From NCBI GenBank assembly GCA_050084515.1, contig CM114275.1:21452001-21516000 (forward strand): a stretch of DNA of 64,000 nucleotides, given 5' to 3'. The DNA is from Blasia pusilla (Eukaryota > Marchantiophyta > Marchantiopsida > Blasiales). A program made the translations under genes and the position numbers. Below, one piece after another: positions 36,426 to 49,104 of this stretch. Each line of letters opens with the position of its first letter. Positions within the stretch are counted from its first letter, which is position 1. The notes beneath the pieces were generated by a model. The model made no database searches and was not told where the DNA came from. It saw only the letters and a program-made list of their open reading frames with translations.

Positions 36426-38480
36426 TTACTGATCCTACATCTTCTGGAAATCAGTTCCGCTCGTCACTCGTGATTTTCTGACAAACAGTAGGGGCAGTCT
36501 CGTGGCTTTGGCAGCAGGCCCTGAGGCGAGTATGACACAAGACGGGTGTACGCCACGCATGCTCCAGCAACCAAGTCATGTCTGCACTGCGTGCACACTC
36601 AGGTGCCCTTCATAATCTGGAGGGTTGAACTTGCGGCCGTGGGCAGGTTTTCTAGTGTACATGGTGAATGAATCCCTGCATTTACCGGAAAGAAACTTCC
36701 CTCTTATCAGGGGAAAATTACGCCAAAGAAACCCTACGAATATTTCGCCGTGGAAGCCACATCGAACCCTCAGCACTCTTGGGCGAACTAGAGCAAGTCG
36801 CCAGTACTCATCATCCACCGTAGAAACGTTGGTCCACCTGTCACCGAAGATCGCTGCCCTAGCTTTTTCTCCAGGTTTTGAGCTGTGATCCCCGTTCGTT
36901 TGCTTGTTTCGCATTTAGTTAACGGGAATGCGGGGGGCGCGGGGGTCCCTGCCACCGGCACCGCCATTATCCACTTGAAGTGGAATCCAGTTCACTGACG
37001 GTAGACACAGATGTTTTCCTTACCTCGGTAACTGCTGAGCCAGACGAGTCAGGATTGTCACGTCCCATGTGCAGCCAAGCTTCACGCTTGTCCTCCGTGC
37101 CACTTCTGCGATCGGCCCTTACCGTCCTTTCCACGATCCTTCGAGCCCCATCACGATCACCTTTCCACTTTTCCCTACTTTTTAATTTTGTTGCATGTCT
37201 CGCACAATCATATGACGAAGTTTGTTCCTAGCGATTGGTTTCGAGTTGTTGCGCGTACCGTATGTGTGGCGAACCGGTGACGAAACGATTCCCATTGATC
37301 TCTCATTATTGTTGCCTATACCACCGTATTGCCGATCCGCCGAGGAATCCTATCCTCCCTTGTTCGTGACCTGGAAACGCCATATTCCTCCGTGCGAGAT
37401 GCCATGCCACGCTTAAGAAGGCAGGCAACTGTATGTGAAACGGTTCAGGATCCGATCCGAGTAGAGGGCAGACCAGCGCGAACGAACGGAGTACCGATAG
37501 ACAATTCGAACAGGGTAGGTTCCATGGAGTGTGAATCACGAAACTGTAGCTAACGACGTACAAAAGCCTCGAACAGAGCAGAGCAGATGGATCGACAGCG
37601 AGAGAAACGACTACTGTTCAACGATGCCAACAATAAACAGACGCAGTGTGGAACGATCCAGTATAAAACTGGTGAAAAAGAACATGATCCCCGGGCCGCA
37701 CCGAACCCTACCGCACGGGGAGGAACAGAACATAGACAGTGCGGGGAAACCGCTGTGCAGAGATTGGAACGAGGAGATAGAAGTGAAACACTGTACTTAA
37801 CTGTAACAGAATCTGTGCGCGAAGACGGTTCATGATCCCCGATCGGATGGGAAGAGAATGAGGTGATTACTGTGCAGTAGTGATCCGACGAAAGGGATAT
37901 TATTGTTCTGCACGGGACTGTGCTGCCGAGAATCCAAGATAAATCCACTGGCCACTGACCGGTCGCTATCCACTGGATAACAGCATCACGTTTCCCACGC
38001 TATCCACTGTAGCGGGCGAGCGAGCGAGCGTTCAGTTCCCGTGACAGTAGGCAAGAAAACGAATGAATAGAGGCGACAGTAATCCAAGAACAAGATATAA
38101 TAATACCGCCATTAATTACGCTATCCGACCTATAATGTTCCGGGCTGGAGTGCAAGGTAGGTTTCTAACCGCTCATGCCAATCTTTCCATTATGGTCAGA
38201 CCGCTCCCCGGGGTTGGCAAACAGACAACGTACATCATGAATGACGAGGACCCGGCCCGGACATGGAGTCCTCGGCGGGCGCATGACCGCATAGTGCGAG
38301 TGGAGTTCCCTTCAAGCATGCATGCAAACGGGGACCACTGTAGAGCGCGCGCGGCACCGTCGGCATGGGGCCTTGTGAAAGACGAAACGCTTTAAGCGCG
38401 GAGCATCTGGGAAGAACGGCTGGCATGTGACAGACTGAAATTTGGCACATCGCGCTTTGCACACATAGGTCACAGTCCAT

Positions 38481-38494
38481 GCGCGCGCGCGCGC
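38481..38494. repeat. (GC)7 dinucleotide run
   Basis: Fourteen alternating G and C bases, inside a G+C-rich stretch that also has GCGCGCGCG near 38345. Z-DNA-prone sequence; no further role visible. Confidence 0.9.
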
Positions 38495-38830
38495 TGACTC
38501 GAGGATGCCCTCTTCGACACGGTAAACCGGGGGGGGACGCAAAGTTCCAGAAACATCGCTCGCGCGCATCTAGGCCATGATCATGTGGACAGAGAAAAGG
38601 TAGTTATACAGTGAAATTGTTCGCCGGAAACACGGACTTGTGGATATTGAAGTCAGGAGACTAGTAAATTACAGATGAGGAAGTAAAGAGGGCCTTCACT
38701 AGTGTTCACATGAGCTCCCGCTACACGGACGCTTGATCAATAGAGGCAGGGAGCCAATCCCGGTGGCGAGCAGGAAGGGGATACCGAAAACTCCCACATT
38801 CTACGCACTTCCCTAAAGTGCCTAGTCAGG

Positions 38831-39146
38831 GCTCATGACACAAATTCGCAGACTGTCGAGACACTTCCGGCCGACATCTATGATACCTCCTCAGACCTAC
38901 TTGAGTCCAAATGATTCTTCCTCACCCCTGGAACACAGCGAAGGCTTTACTGTCCTTCAGGCGTCCTAGAGGCCAAGATTCCTAAGGCCCTGCCATTTCT
39001 AAGCTCATGACACAGATTCGTGTACACGTTTCCGACCGACACCAACTCCTCTTTACGAATCGATTCCTACGATTCTTTGCCCCCGAAATAAAGGGAAAGG
39101 CTTCCAAATCCTCCAGGCGTCCTGCAAGCCAAGAAGTTCCTAAGGC
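38831..39146. repeat. Tandem duplication, period about 172 bp
   Basis: GCTCATGACACAAATTCG (38831) and GCTCATGACACAGATTCG (39003) open two copies. Both continue with CCG(G/A)CCGACA, AAGGCTT, TCAGGCGTCCT / CCAGGCGTCCT, GCCAAGA and TTCCTAAGGC, ending at 38988 and 39146. It lies 470 bp or more beyond the F-box gene stop codon, so it may be in or near its 3' UTR. No coding frame is shared. Confidence 0.75.
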
Positions 39147-39616
39147 AGCACATCGGTCACCGATGTATACACCCAATGTTCCTCCACATGAGCCCGGCCT
39201 TCCACTGCGACCTTATCATTTGACAGGTCGTATGGCCGATACTTACAACTTCGAACGCCTTCTGTACTTGAACTCTCAAAAAATGTCGAGCTCTGCAGAC
39301 CCCATCGGGAGGGGGTAGAGACGGCAAGTCAGCGGGACGCACTTCCTACAGATCAAAGGTACGAAGGACGAAACATTCTTATCTCATTCCTGTCCGGGGA
39401 AGTAGACGAAATTCTGTGGACTTCCTGCTCCGAAGAAAATGAAACCGGAACGAAAGCCCTCGACCTCCACGTCGGAAGGTTCACTACTTCCTTCCGGCGA
39501 ATTTGAGATCTTAACCCTGGAATCTGAGACCGGATGATAAAAGACCGGCCAACTTGTCTAGGGTCGGGCCAACATGCCAAACCGCCGGGAGAAACCAAAC
39601 CTAGAAAGGACTGGGA

Positions 39617-41620
39617 CTATGAGTCATCCATATCCTCGTCCACAGCTTGCTCTTCCTCCTCCGCATCCTCACGTTCCTCCCAATCGGCAACGGGGGCGCA
39701 TTCGTACTTGTGGCGAATTTTCCAGTCCAACGCTTGACATGCGCGAGAGCAGTAATTCACCGAACCGCAGGCAGAACATCTCCTGAACTCGTGTCGTCTT
39801 GTTTCCGGGCGACCGCAGTTAGAATGAGAGCACAATCGTAGACCTGAACCGGGGGGGTGTAGGTTAAACCAGTCCACTAGGAATCTATTGGCTATGTGCA
39901 ATTTCGCCGGCGGCACATTACACCCAAAATCGCTCAACAACGAACATCCTCCGCCTTGAAGGAGTCTGTAGACAGAATTCCGATCCGGACTGTCTCCGAC
40001 GGGTTGGGCATCGGGGGCGGGCTCTTGCTCTACAGCTGGTCTAGAGACAGCGTCCCCTTTCGTGTTTTGCATGGCAGACTGATATAAATGATGGTGTAGG
40101 CACCCGCCCCCGACGCTTCCAGCAGTCACTTGCAGGGCAGATTCCATGAAACAGCGAGGAGAAGCAGCCACTGCAGCCGCTGCTTCACGAGCGTTAGCTT
40201 CGAGTAGGAGCTTTCTACCTTCGGACACGTTCATAACCACTCCATAACCATCCTGTAAGCAATGACCGAGCTCCCGCATAGCGTCCACATGCCCTAGGGT
40301 CGCGGCCCTCGCGCACAGGGCAACGCCAGCTTTCAGATCTTTGTCCTTTCTCGTTCCTCCGCTTCCATTGAATTGGATCACAGCTAAGGAGTGCAATGCA
40401 GAAGCGTGCGATTGCATAGCGGCTTTCGCCATGAACGACGCACCTCCTCCTCTGTTTCCCAAACAGTAAAACCGTATCTGCAGAAAAGAAACGCCGAGAT
40501 TAAAACGCAGGCAGAGGCGGGTACGATGCGACGGTTGGACCAAAGATAGAACGTTAAATCGGCCTGAAAACTTCGGGATCAGTTGATCAGCAGATAAGCG
40601 GCTAGGCCCCATCCTCTGTCCCTCCTCCGTCGGTGAAGAGAGACTCAAGCGTCCAGTCGACCGGTCCGACCACTTTCAAATGAATTGCAAGCATAAGCTT
40701 GATATGTACAAAACGAAATAGGAATGACCGACGTCATACTGAGATCGTCTATGTGAAAACATTCACATGTCACTACATCGATGACGAGATGAGAGCACAA
40801 CCAGCTCAGCTCTGCCAGGATGAATCAGCTAATAGGCACTCCGCAGTTTGAGACAACCAGCGACTAACGGAACACGAGATGATACTACTCGAGAAAGCGG
40901 ATCCGCTGGCCGACGCCACAGGCGAGCGCTGCCCAGACCACCGTCTATTACTAAAAAGAGAAAGAAAGCACGTATGGAACATGCGCTACTCACCATTCCA
41001 ATGGTATAGCAAGCCTCAACATTCCCCGCATACGCGCATTGCTTGAGGAACCGATGAGCACCATCGGACCAAGACACTGCTTTCACAGCTAGAGCAGCTG
41101 GAGCAGCGTTTGCAAGTACAAGCTTATGAGTTGCAGCGGCACAGAACCTGCGACAGCTGCGGTCACCGAGAACACAACACATCTTTCAGCGATAAGTTTG
41201 AGCTCTATACACCACACGGACAGATTTGACAGCCCTCCGGGGTCATGGTCAGCAGCGGAAGTCATGCAAACCGAACCATAGAGGAAGACGAATGAGGAGC
41301 ATCAAATATTGAATAAACTCGTGCATGTCATCTTAACCCTATAGGAAGACGACGAAGCGCTCTCCTTCTCCTTACGTTAGCATTGTGTTGATGAGATCGG
41401 ATGCGGAGCGAGCCGTGGCACTAAGAGCCACGATTATAGTTACGAGCAGATCATCGTGAAGGGCATCAAACCCGCTCGTGAACTTTTTGAATCGCGTAAG
41501 TTTATAGGGTCTTTCTGACAGCTCCTTAGCAGCAGCACGCCTTCTCTTTTGCGGAGGGGCTCTAATGCTAAAAGTGATTCCATCTGAAGGAGAAGGATAA
41601 TTTCCTCTTCTTGTTCGCAT
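39617..41620 (-). CDS. F-box protein with Sel1-like region and MYND zinc finger (At1g67340-like), 3 exons, 422 aa
   Basis: Exons on the - strand: 41620-41376, 41156-40994, 40477-39617. 1269 bases give 422 residues plus TGA. The ATG at 41620 is chosen because the protein then begins MRTRRG, as in the Arabidopsis family member; the upstream frame has no ATG. A basic N-terminus is followed by an F-box (about residues 51-90, FDALHDDLLVTIIVALS...INTMLTCRRFC). Then come Sel1/TPR-like helices (about 120-240: NVEACYTIGMIRFYCLGNRG, GHVDAMRELGHCLQDGYGV), then LLSDFGCNVP, and a MYND finger at about 352-396 with all expected Cys/His (CSHSNC, CSACG, YCSRAC, H, C). An acidic tail ends the protein. F-box proteins recruit targets to SCF ubiquitin ligases; MYND fingers bind proteins. 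The target is unknown. No defect seen. Confidence 0.93.
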
Positions 41621-43223
41621 GTTCGATGAGCGTCGGGGTCGGGCTTGGGACGATTTCCGCTCCCTCAAAAGGCGGTAGGAGATCTTAAATACAATTTTTC
41701 GTCATTAGCTGTGAGGAGAGGGGACGAGCACGTGTCCCGAGCTAGAATCCTCAAAACCGGAAGCGACATTCCTCAAGATCTGATACTCCCAACAGCACTG
41801 CGCATTTCGCAAGTCGCTCCAATCGCCTCCCTCTTCTTGCGACACTGATCGACATCCCCGATCGATACCTTAGCAAATTTCTTGAATACGCGGACACTCC
41901 CCAGCTTTCACCTGTGTGCCTCGCCTCTATCGAACCTACTTCCGAGTAGCGCTCTCTCTTCCACTTCCTGATGCCATCCACCGATCTGCTACCGTCGTAC
42001 ACAACCCCGTTTCCGAGCAGAGGCAGAGGTCCACGAGAAGTGAGGGCCCGACAGGAGCTCTTCTGGCTGGTTCTCTAAGTAGTTCTTCTCCAGCTCGCTC
42101 CTCTCGATGGCTCGCTCGCTCACGCACTCACCTCACCCACTGACTCACTCTGACCCCTACCCTCTCGGCAACGATATAATACTCTCCGATCATGGGAGAC
42201 TGGAGTCCGTATGTGAAAATTGCAAAGGAGTCCCGGAGAAGTAAAAGGCCGAGTCTGTCCCGCGGGGGTAGGGCGAACTGGACGGGGACTCCAATGCCGA
42301 AAGCTCAAGGCACTGGATGTGATAAGAGAGTGAGACAGACAGACAACCGGTCGATGGCTGTACGATTGATGGTGGAAAAGTGATGACAAGGCACGACACT
42401 TAATAAGAACAAAGCGGCAGAACACACAGCACAACAAGTAATGTAATCGTGAAGTGATGGCGCGGGGCAATTCGCAAACAAAACCAGAACAAATCCATCC
42501 CAGTAAAGGAGACGTGGAGAAGGGGAGACGTGGACGCCGGGCCACCGCCCTAGTCTCTCTCCAAGGAACGGCAGCATCACAACAGGGAAGTGCTGCTTCC
42601 CCCGCAACCGGTATCAGGTCGCTGTGCCCTCAGAGGAACGGACTAACGCCTCGTCGGTGTTCCTACCGAGTTCCTGACAACAAAACGGCCCGTTTCTACT
42701 CGACCGGCCGATCGCCGGCGGCCCTGGTGCCGGCTCCGCTCCTGATTGTACGGACGGCCTGAAGTATTCGATCGAATGCCTGTTGACCGATGGACAGTCC
42801 ATTGAGCCGATTCCCGGCGCTCCACAGTACAGCGCAACGCACTTGTCAAGTCGTCGACCGTCGAAGCGCCGTCGCCGTCTCGGACCACTACAACGGCGAC
42901 TCTGCTTATTACAGGTCAAAAACCGTTTGGGTACCACCGGATTCCATATCTGCTTCCCGCGTCTGTTTGAGGAGGCAAAGATGCACTTCGATAAAAACGA
43001 GTGATGGAAAACCCATCGGAAGTACAAAAGAGGGGGATTCAAAGAGTCAAAACCTGAAGGCCACAACACGACCAGAAAAGGAAGAAGGGGGCATTCCCCC
43101 CCCTAACGACGAAACTCACCAACAGCAGAGACAATATCAACAACAACAAGAGAGCTATGACTACTACTAAGTGGGCCTCTAGCGCGGCGTCTCCCCACTG
43201 AGCTGAGCCGCCGCAAAATCCCA
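41621..43223. other. Upstream region of the F-box/MYND gene
   Basis: Contains the 5' leader and promoter of the - strand F-box gene. Many overlapping open frames in this G+C-rich stretch show no recognised motifs. A CAA/CAG-rich run at about 43122-43152 (+) would encode poly-Gln, but no gene context supports it. No reliable TATA box was assigned. Confidence 0.4.
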
Positions 43224-43930
43224 TTAGCCTGGGCACGCAACGCTATGGAGACCAGCGCCTACAATCAGAATCGCAGAGCTAAGGACAACCCATTTCTCGA
43301 GTGGAGATGATGGGCGCGATCCGTAATGAACGAAGTCGAACCTCTCCCCCATAGCCCCATACATCTCTATGGCCGAGGGGATGAAGATGTGTCCTCGTGT
43401 AGTCGATTGTAGATATGTGTCTTCGCCGCCGCCGCCGCCGCCGCTCCTTGTAGCATTCGCCTTGGGCCACCACTTGGGCTCGTGACCGCCACCGCGAGGA
43501 TCTGTGACTACCACGTCCGCCACAACCACCTCACCACGTGTCATGTAGAGATCGGCACGAATGAGGGAATCCCGCATGAGTAGTGCCTCTCTCTGCACAT
43601 GGAAGCCACTCTCCCGAGAAATATCGAACATGATATCCGCGACCGCATCGTGAGTGGCTATCCTCTCACCCCAATCGAGCGTGCCAAATGCACACCAAGT
43701 GGATCAGGCTCGGCGACACTCGCGGTGTGTCGAACCAACCACCGATGGTTGGGGAGGCCCAAGCGGAACCGCATCGCTGTGGTATAGGTAAGTGGTGCGA
43801 TCACGGAAAGCTCGAGAAGGGGCGCCCCTACCCATGAGCCTGCCCCTTTCCGGAGCAAGAGCGAATACGGGCCCTAACCTCCATGGGGATATTCCCGTCA
43901 GACATAGTGCCTCTAAAAACTGCCTCAAAG
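43224..43930 (-). pseudogene. Retroelement C-terminal fragment, PD-(D/E)XK-like endonuclease type
   Basis: Reading down the - strand: a block RLGLPNHRWLVRHT...PLGVH...GERIATHDAVADIMFDI, then RADLYMTRGEVVVADVVVTD, and then FIPSAIEMYGAMGERF. This resembles the C-terminal part of RT proteins in some LINE-like elements: a degraded Cys/His segment, then R-H-D, R-x-D, D-V-x-V-x-D and a closing P-x-x-x-E-x-x-G. A frame slip lies near 43690. No reverse transcriptase was found upstream (43930-45000), so this is an isolated fragment. A (GCC)n run inside adds a poly-Gly stretch. Assignment rests on memory of the family pattern only. Confidence 0.5.
43425..43443. repeat. (GCC)n trinucleotide run
   Basis: Six GCC/CCG units in a row, encoding a Gly run in the - strand retroelement fragment. 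Probably a slippage expansion. Confidence 0.9.
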
Positions 43931-46900
43931 TGGGTTTCCATCAAGGAAGATTGGAGCCCAGACTGACCGGAGGTAACTAAGGAGGAGAAAGTGGGGAGAA
44001 CGGCTCTGGTCGTCTGTTTGACCGAATTCTAGTTCACTTGTAAGTTTCTATATATAAATTCCTCTCCATTTACACCCACTTTAATGAAACTTAAACCACT
44101 CTATCCTAAATTGGTTCTTTTTATATTGTTCGGATGTCTTTTCGACGGAAGGTTGTGATTTGGCTTCCTTTGTGGCTCCTTCAATTCTTTTAATGAATTT
44201 TCGTAATTTTATTTCTTCTTCGGATGACTTTTCCATTTTATCCCCGACGTTCCCGACTTTCTACTCCCCGCTCTAACGCCCGATGGGGAAAAGGGCCTTC
44301 GGAAAAAGACGACTTGTAATGAACATGTGAGAAAGCGATTTACAGCGTAATATCCGAAGGTGGGGAAAAAAGACGAAAGGTTTTACTTTCGGCAGTTTGT
44401 GTGGAAATTTTTATTATGAGTTTTATGGAAAACAGGACGAATGCATTTTCAGTCGAAGGAAAAAGGTTCACCAGAGTGGTTGGACCCGATCAGGCCAATC
44501 ACGTGTTTTCGAAAGATGCTTGAAGTCATTTACTTTCTTCTTATTTCAATGCCGTAAATTGCTGCAAAATATAAAAGAGAACAGTTTTTCTCCATGAAAA
44601 CCTCATTAAATCTGGATTTTGATAACGGTTTGCACGTTTACACGTTGTTCGAGATGTTGCCCCCAACAAATCAGGCAATTAGGGTTTGACTAACGACCCG
44701 TAAGGCAACGACTTGCGCCGCTAATTATATCCCGATCATGGGAAGAGGGTGGTCTCCTCCTCCTTCTCTTTCCCGCCTCTCACGACTCGCGATACCTTGC
44801 TTGCCTCTATCGCAATGCGGCGCCCGCTATTGTAGCAGTTGCCCATGGACGGAGTCCGTCGATGCGGCGATGGTATTCGTGGCGCCGTCTGCTGTACTCT
44901 ACTCCAGTCCCGGAGAATCCCCATATCGTGTTGACTTGGAAACGACGTAGGCAAGGACCCCCCGCAGCCGCTCAAGGTAACTTCCAGTTTGGCCAAAGGC
45001 GTTCCTTGACTTCACCCGTTCCTTCCTTCCTTTCGGCCTTCCAAGCAACGAGGACCCATACAAGTTCTCGAGTCGTGGCCCAAAATCTAAGTATCGTGAT
45101 CACTGCGGTCGCTGGAACTCATGTTTGAACCGAGTGGTTAGAGAACCGGTTCTTTCTTTTCGTTTCGACTTTTGTTTCTCTTACCCTAGTGCATGGCTGC
45201 GTGGGGAGCGTAACCAAATTTGTTTGTTTGGGACGTGTTGATATGGAATGGAGGGGGACGGAAAAACATAGCTTGGGGCGACCACGAGCTAGATCTATCT
45301 CATTTGCCGGATCGAATTCTTGGACTAGAAGCAAAGTTGTTTGTCCATAGTTAGTTCTGCATGCGGTTTCATCGGGGTCTACTAAGGTGAAGAGAAAGTG
45401 TGAGTTAGTTGCCATTTTATGTTGGGAAGCAACACGAAAATATGGCCGTTTCCGTCGTAAGCCCGTGCACACACACATACCTTCCGGTTTAGGAAATGAG
45501 GAGGCATCTAGTTGTTATGGAATCGTTAGCCGCGGTTTTGTCCTGGCATGCTTCTCTTTGCATTCTGTTCCTTTCGTTGCTTGTGGAGTGTGGATTCGTA
45601 TCATTTGCCCCCATGCGAGTCCACTCTTGCTGTTTCGCTGCACTTTCCATTCCTTTCACTGTCCCAAATTCTTTCTTGCTTGTGGATATGGAGGAGTCGA
45701 GGACCAAAAGAGTAGAGAAGAGATATGGTCAGGATTTTCAAGATTTTCAAATGGGTACGGTGCATGCGGTCATGTTGAGATAGATGTGTGTTTCCTTTCT
45801 TGGAACTTGGCTAGGAGCGTTTCATAACTCGCTGAAAGACATGGACTATGCTCACAAAGTTCCACATGCATTTAAAGTATTGCATGGTATGAACGGTTGA
45901 ACCTTATTATAAGCTCTTCTCCCTTTCAACAAAAACGTCCTCACCTAAAGCCCGGATTAAAACAAAAAACGGTGAAGCCAAAGTCCTAATGAATTCGGAT
46001 AATGGATAATGGAAGATTAGAAATTTTTAAGAATTCATTTGACATAAGATGAAATACTTTTTTAATATTCGAAGAATTTTGAAGATAGAGACAAGACAAG
46101 AATGCGGCCCCGAAGTGTTGTTTTGTATGGGCAGTGGTAGTTGACGGACACCGTACAGTAATTGTTAGGTAGAGTACACGTATAGCAATAGTTAAATAAT
46201 TTGACAATTTACACCCGGAAACAGGTGGAATGGTATAGTTCACAGGCCGATTGCCTAAATCAAGTAGTGCATAGTTTGACGATTGGGTAATGTGTTTAAC
46301 TACATAGAGAATGAAAGTAAGTACATAGGCAATTAGTTATCCTAAATACTAACAAAAATTCAAAGTTAGTCAATTAGGCTAGCCAACTTAAGTGGGAATA
46401 GTTTTTATGGAAGTGGTTGAATGTTATTGTTGCTCTAGCTGCAAGAGACGATTATCCTAAGAAACACACAAAAATGATACCAGCACGAACGCCACGGCAT
46501 GATTGAGAAAGAACAAACCACATTTCATGAATATATAAAATTTCTGAGAGACCATTTGTTGTAATTTCTTTGGGCCAAGCTTCTTACGTAGACTATCGAG
46601 TCATTCCCGTTGGCGGTGCACGTTTGAGAGGTTACTATGTAGGTTGAAGTGTATGCCATCCAATTACGACGCCTTACCAGAAATTCTACCACCTATTATG
46701 AGGCCGGCAGTCGGGGTACACCTTCCTATGGAATAGATTTCATTCACTGTCATAATTCTTCTGGTGGACTTATAGGTAACACGTCCGACACAGCGGAAAT
46801 TGATGGTTGAGCTGGACCAGTAGTGTGTAAGGCAAATGTGTTCAATTTCTAAAGGTCGTGGTGATCCAAAAAAATGTATTTTCTAACAGGTTTGGGTTTC

Positions 46901-47912
46901 TTGGGGCACATAAGTATCCTAAAATTTTTTATGGTAGCTTGGAGGTGGAGTCTAAGGGTGGCACTTTTCTTATGCTTATCCTCACGAGAAGTCTGTTTCT
47001 TCTTATGGATTGTGTCGTAAAAACTATGATATGGTGTGTGAGAAAGAGAGCTAGTTGACCGCCAATGTCAGTTATCAGAACAAAGAAGGATTACTTTGGA
47101 TGTGCTGAATGGTTGAATGCATAGCAACATATATAGGATAGGATAAGGAGGTAGTGAACCGCAATGAACAGCTGAATTGTAGTGTGAATACAGTGAACAG
47201 ATTAATGTGCCATATATTCATGAGTAATATCAAAACTACTCAACAGCATGAAGTAAGTTAACTAACTGAGTTGGGTAAAGAATTGCATGTCATACAGATT
47301 TTGAGGTTCATGGTGACAATGATCACATTTTTTTAAAAACTTTCAGTAGATAGCAAGCCATGTGTCTGTTACTGGCTTAATTATGGGCAATTGGAACAAA
47401 TATACACTGTGAAAATATAATGATGGCATGATTTTACATTGAAATCACTGAATAAAGGAGCAAGCATTTTTTAACATTGTTGAAATGCCATGATTGCAGC
47501 AAGTGCAGAACCGACTTAAACATGTGGTCCGAGAAATGCCACAGTAATCAATACACAAAATGGGCAACCTTTGCATATAAAGGACTCACAATGCATACCA
47601 AAACAGCCGGTGGGTACTACCTGGTTGAACATGTTGTACTACAGATCAGTAAAGTTGTACTACATATCAGTAAAGTTGCCTAACTTATCAAGAGTTTGTT
47701 TTGAAACAACAACATTGTAGCAAGCAACTCAGCTGCTTATAGTTCATGGACACCTACATTATAGGACAGAGGGACTGCATGAACATAAGGTGTTTCTCCA
47801 AGTCCCTATCGTTTGGGTACCTGTTCGCACAACACTTAATGACATTGCGCAGCTGAGACTGGATATCATTCAGCTGCTACTGCATAATGAGAATATTTGC
47901 TATATTTTGTCC
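43931..47912. other. No gene recognised
   Basis: From about 44 kb the sequence returns to AT-rich, with a G+C-richer island at 44700-45780. That island has frames at 45387-45827 (+) and 45119-45478 (-), neither recognised. 45950-47600 is AT-rich with dense stops. A perfect-style 21-bp duplication is listed at 47634-47675. Likely decayed TE sequence. Confidence 0.4.
47634..47675. repeat. Tandem repeat, two 21-bp units
   Basis: TTGTACTACAGATCAGTAAAG (47634-47654) is followed at once by TTGTACTACATATCAGTAAAG (47655-47675), one mismatch. A recent local duplication. Confidence 0.92.
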
Positions 47913-49104
47913 CTAATCTGTGCCTATGTACTGCATAACATGTTGTAGTGTCTTGTTTTGTGATTCACACTTCTTGAGTTGTGCCTGAAGATCTTCAATA
48001 TTTGCTAGAGTTGCATTAAATAGGGACGTGGAGATCTTGGTCGTGGTTGCAACTCCATCTTGATCAGCATTGGAGACGTGCTTGCCCTTGTCGTCCTTGT
48101 TGAAATACGTGGGGTGATGAGTAGGCTTGCAAGCCGACTTTGTTGGAGTTCTGTAATCACTGTTGGTAGATTGTGGTGGGTAATTGTTCTTCTGTGTAAA
48201 GCAGTACAATAGCAAGTAAGTGGATGTAGAAAATTCAAGTGTATGAAATATTACAACACAAAATTGAAGTAGACGGATTGGAAAATATTTGAACAACTAA
48301 CAGAAGCAACATGGTGTTATGGGACCATCAGAGAAAAAATATCAATTTTTCGAGAGACCGATAAAACTGAATATGGACAATATACTAAACAGCTAAACTG
48401 TAAGAAGAAGTGCCATAAATCGTAAGAAAAATCAGAGATTAAGACATTCATATGGCATGCGGATATAATATGCATAACTTGGATAACTAGTTGGCAACAT
48501 AAGTGTTGTTAGAGCAAAATGGTATCAAATTGTATGCCATAATACTGAGCATATGGATGGATAGTTGTATATATGTACTAGGAATGTGTGGACAGCGCAA
48601 TCACTAAGTAAAAATCACTGAAAGCTAGCCGATGAGTAGCAGCCAAACATAGATGGGACAACATCTGGAAAAATAACACCAAGTTCATAGTATGTTGATC
48701 ATGTTCAAAACTGACTTGTAGTAAGCACCTTGCAAAACATAGAAACAAAATAAACATCAAACATAGTAAATGATTAAATGGTGGAAAAGAGCAAGAGAAG
48801 TGAATTGACATATATGCACTTACCTTGGTTAAAATCGTGTGCATTTTCGCTTGTTTGGAGACTCAGGCATGATTGGGCCACTGTATGAACCGACATTGCT
48901 TTGCAAGTGAATAGATGTAGATCCACTACCGGATATGCTATCTACACATGATATAGAGTTCATCTCGGCATCGGCGGAGCTATGTTCCACAACTGTTGCT
49001 TCATCTGAGATAATACCATCTTCATGAGCATTCTTGAGACGTGTAAGCAGGTGGGCTGCCTTTGCTGAGGACAAATCTGCAAGAAGCTCAAGCGGTAGCT
49101 TCAT
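47913..49104 (-). CDS. Hypothetical two-exon gene, probably transposon-associated
   Basis: Exon 1 starts at the ATG at 49104 (MKLPLELLADLSSAKAAHLL) and runs through a Ser/Thr/acidic stretch to PESPNKRKCTRF. A very strong donor AAG|GTAAGTGC lies at about 48831. Exon 2 follows an acceptor (TTTACACAG) near 48196 and encodes KNNYPPQSTNSDYRTPTKS and a coiled-coil-like end (LQAQLKKCESQNKTLQHVMQ), stopping at 47913. A stop sits just before the donor in the exon 1 frame, so either the splice site or the frame is damaged. Low-complexity linkers and a short coiled-coil tail recall accessory or C-terminal parts of plant transposon proteins. I do not recognise the family. It lies directly downstream of the second Helitron's coding blocks on the same strand. 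Confidence 0.4.

Larger units (their letters stand above)
33291..39616. other. G+C/CpG-richer block with many short frames, no gene recognised
   Basis: Composition shifts near 33.2 kb to visibly more G+C and CG dinucleotides. Overlapping open frames on both strands are mostly shadows of this composition. The frames at 34139-34573 (+), 34998-35408 (+), 35523-35852 (-) and 36576-36914 (-) have no recognised motif. Features listed separately: repeats near 36217-36420, an alternating GC run, and a 172-bp duplication next to the F-box gene, whose 3' UTR must lie in the right part. Confidence 0.4.

Noticed and set aside
38690-38710. GGGCCTTCACTAGT as a Helitron 3' end
   Set aside because: No hairpin precedes it and no matching TCTATA start lies upstream.
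41369-41668. Longer N-terminus for the F-box protein
   Set aside because: The upstream extension has no ATG, and the family protein begins MRTRRG, which matches the ATG at 41620.
43122-43170. Poly-Gln coding run on the + strand
   Set aside because: CAA/CAG repeats in a frame with no start context, domain or splicing evidence; probably simple sequence.
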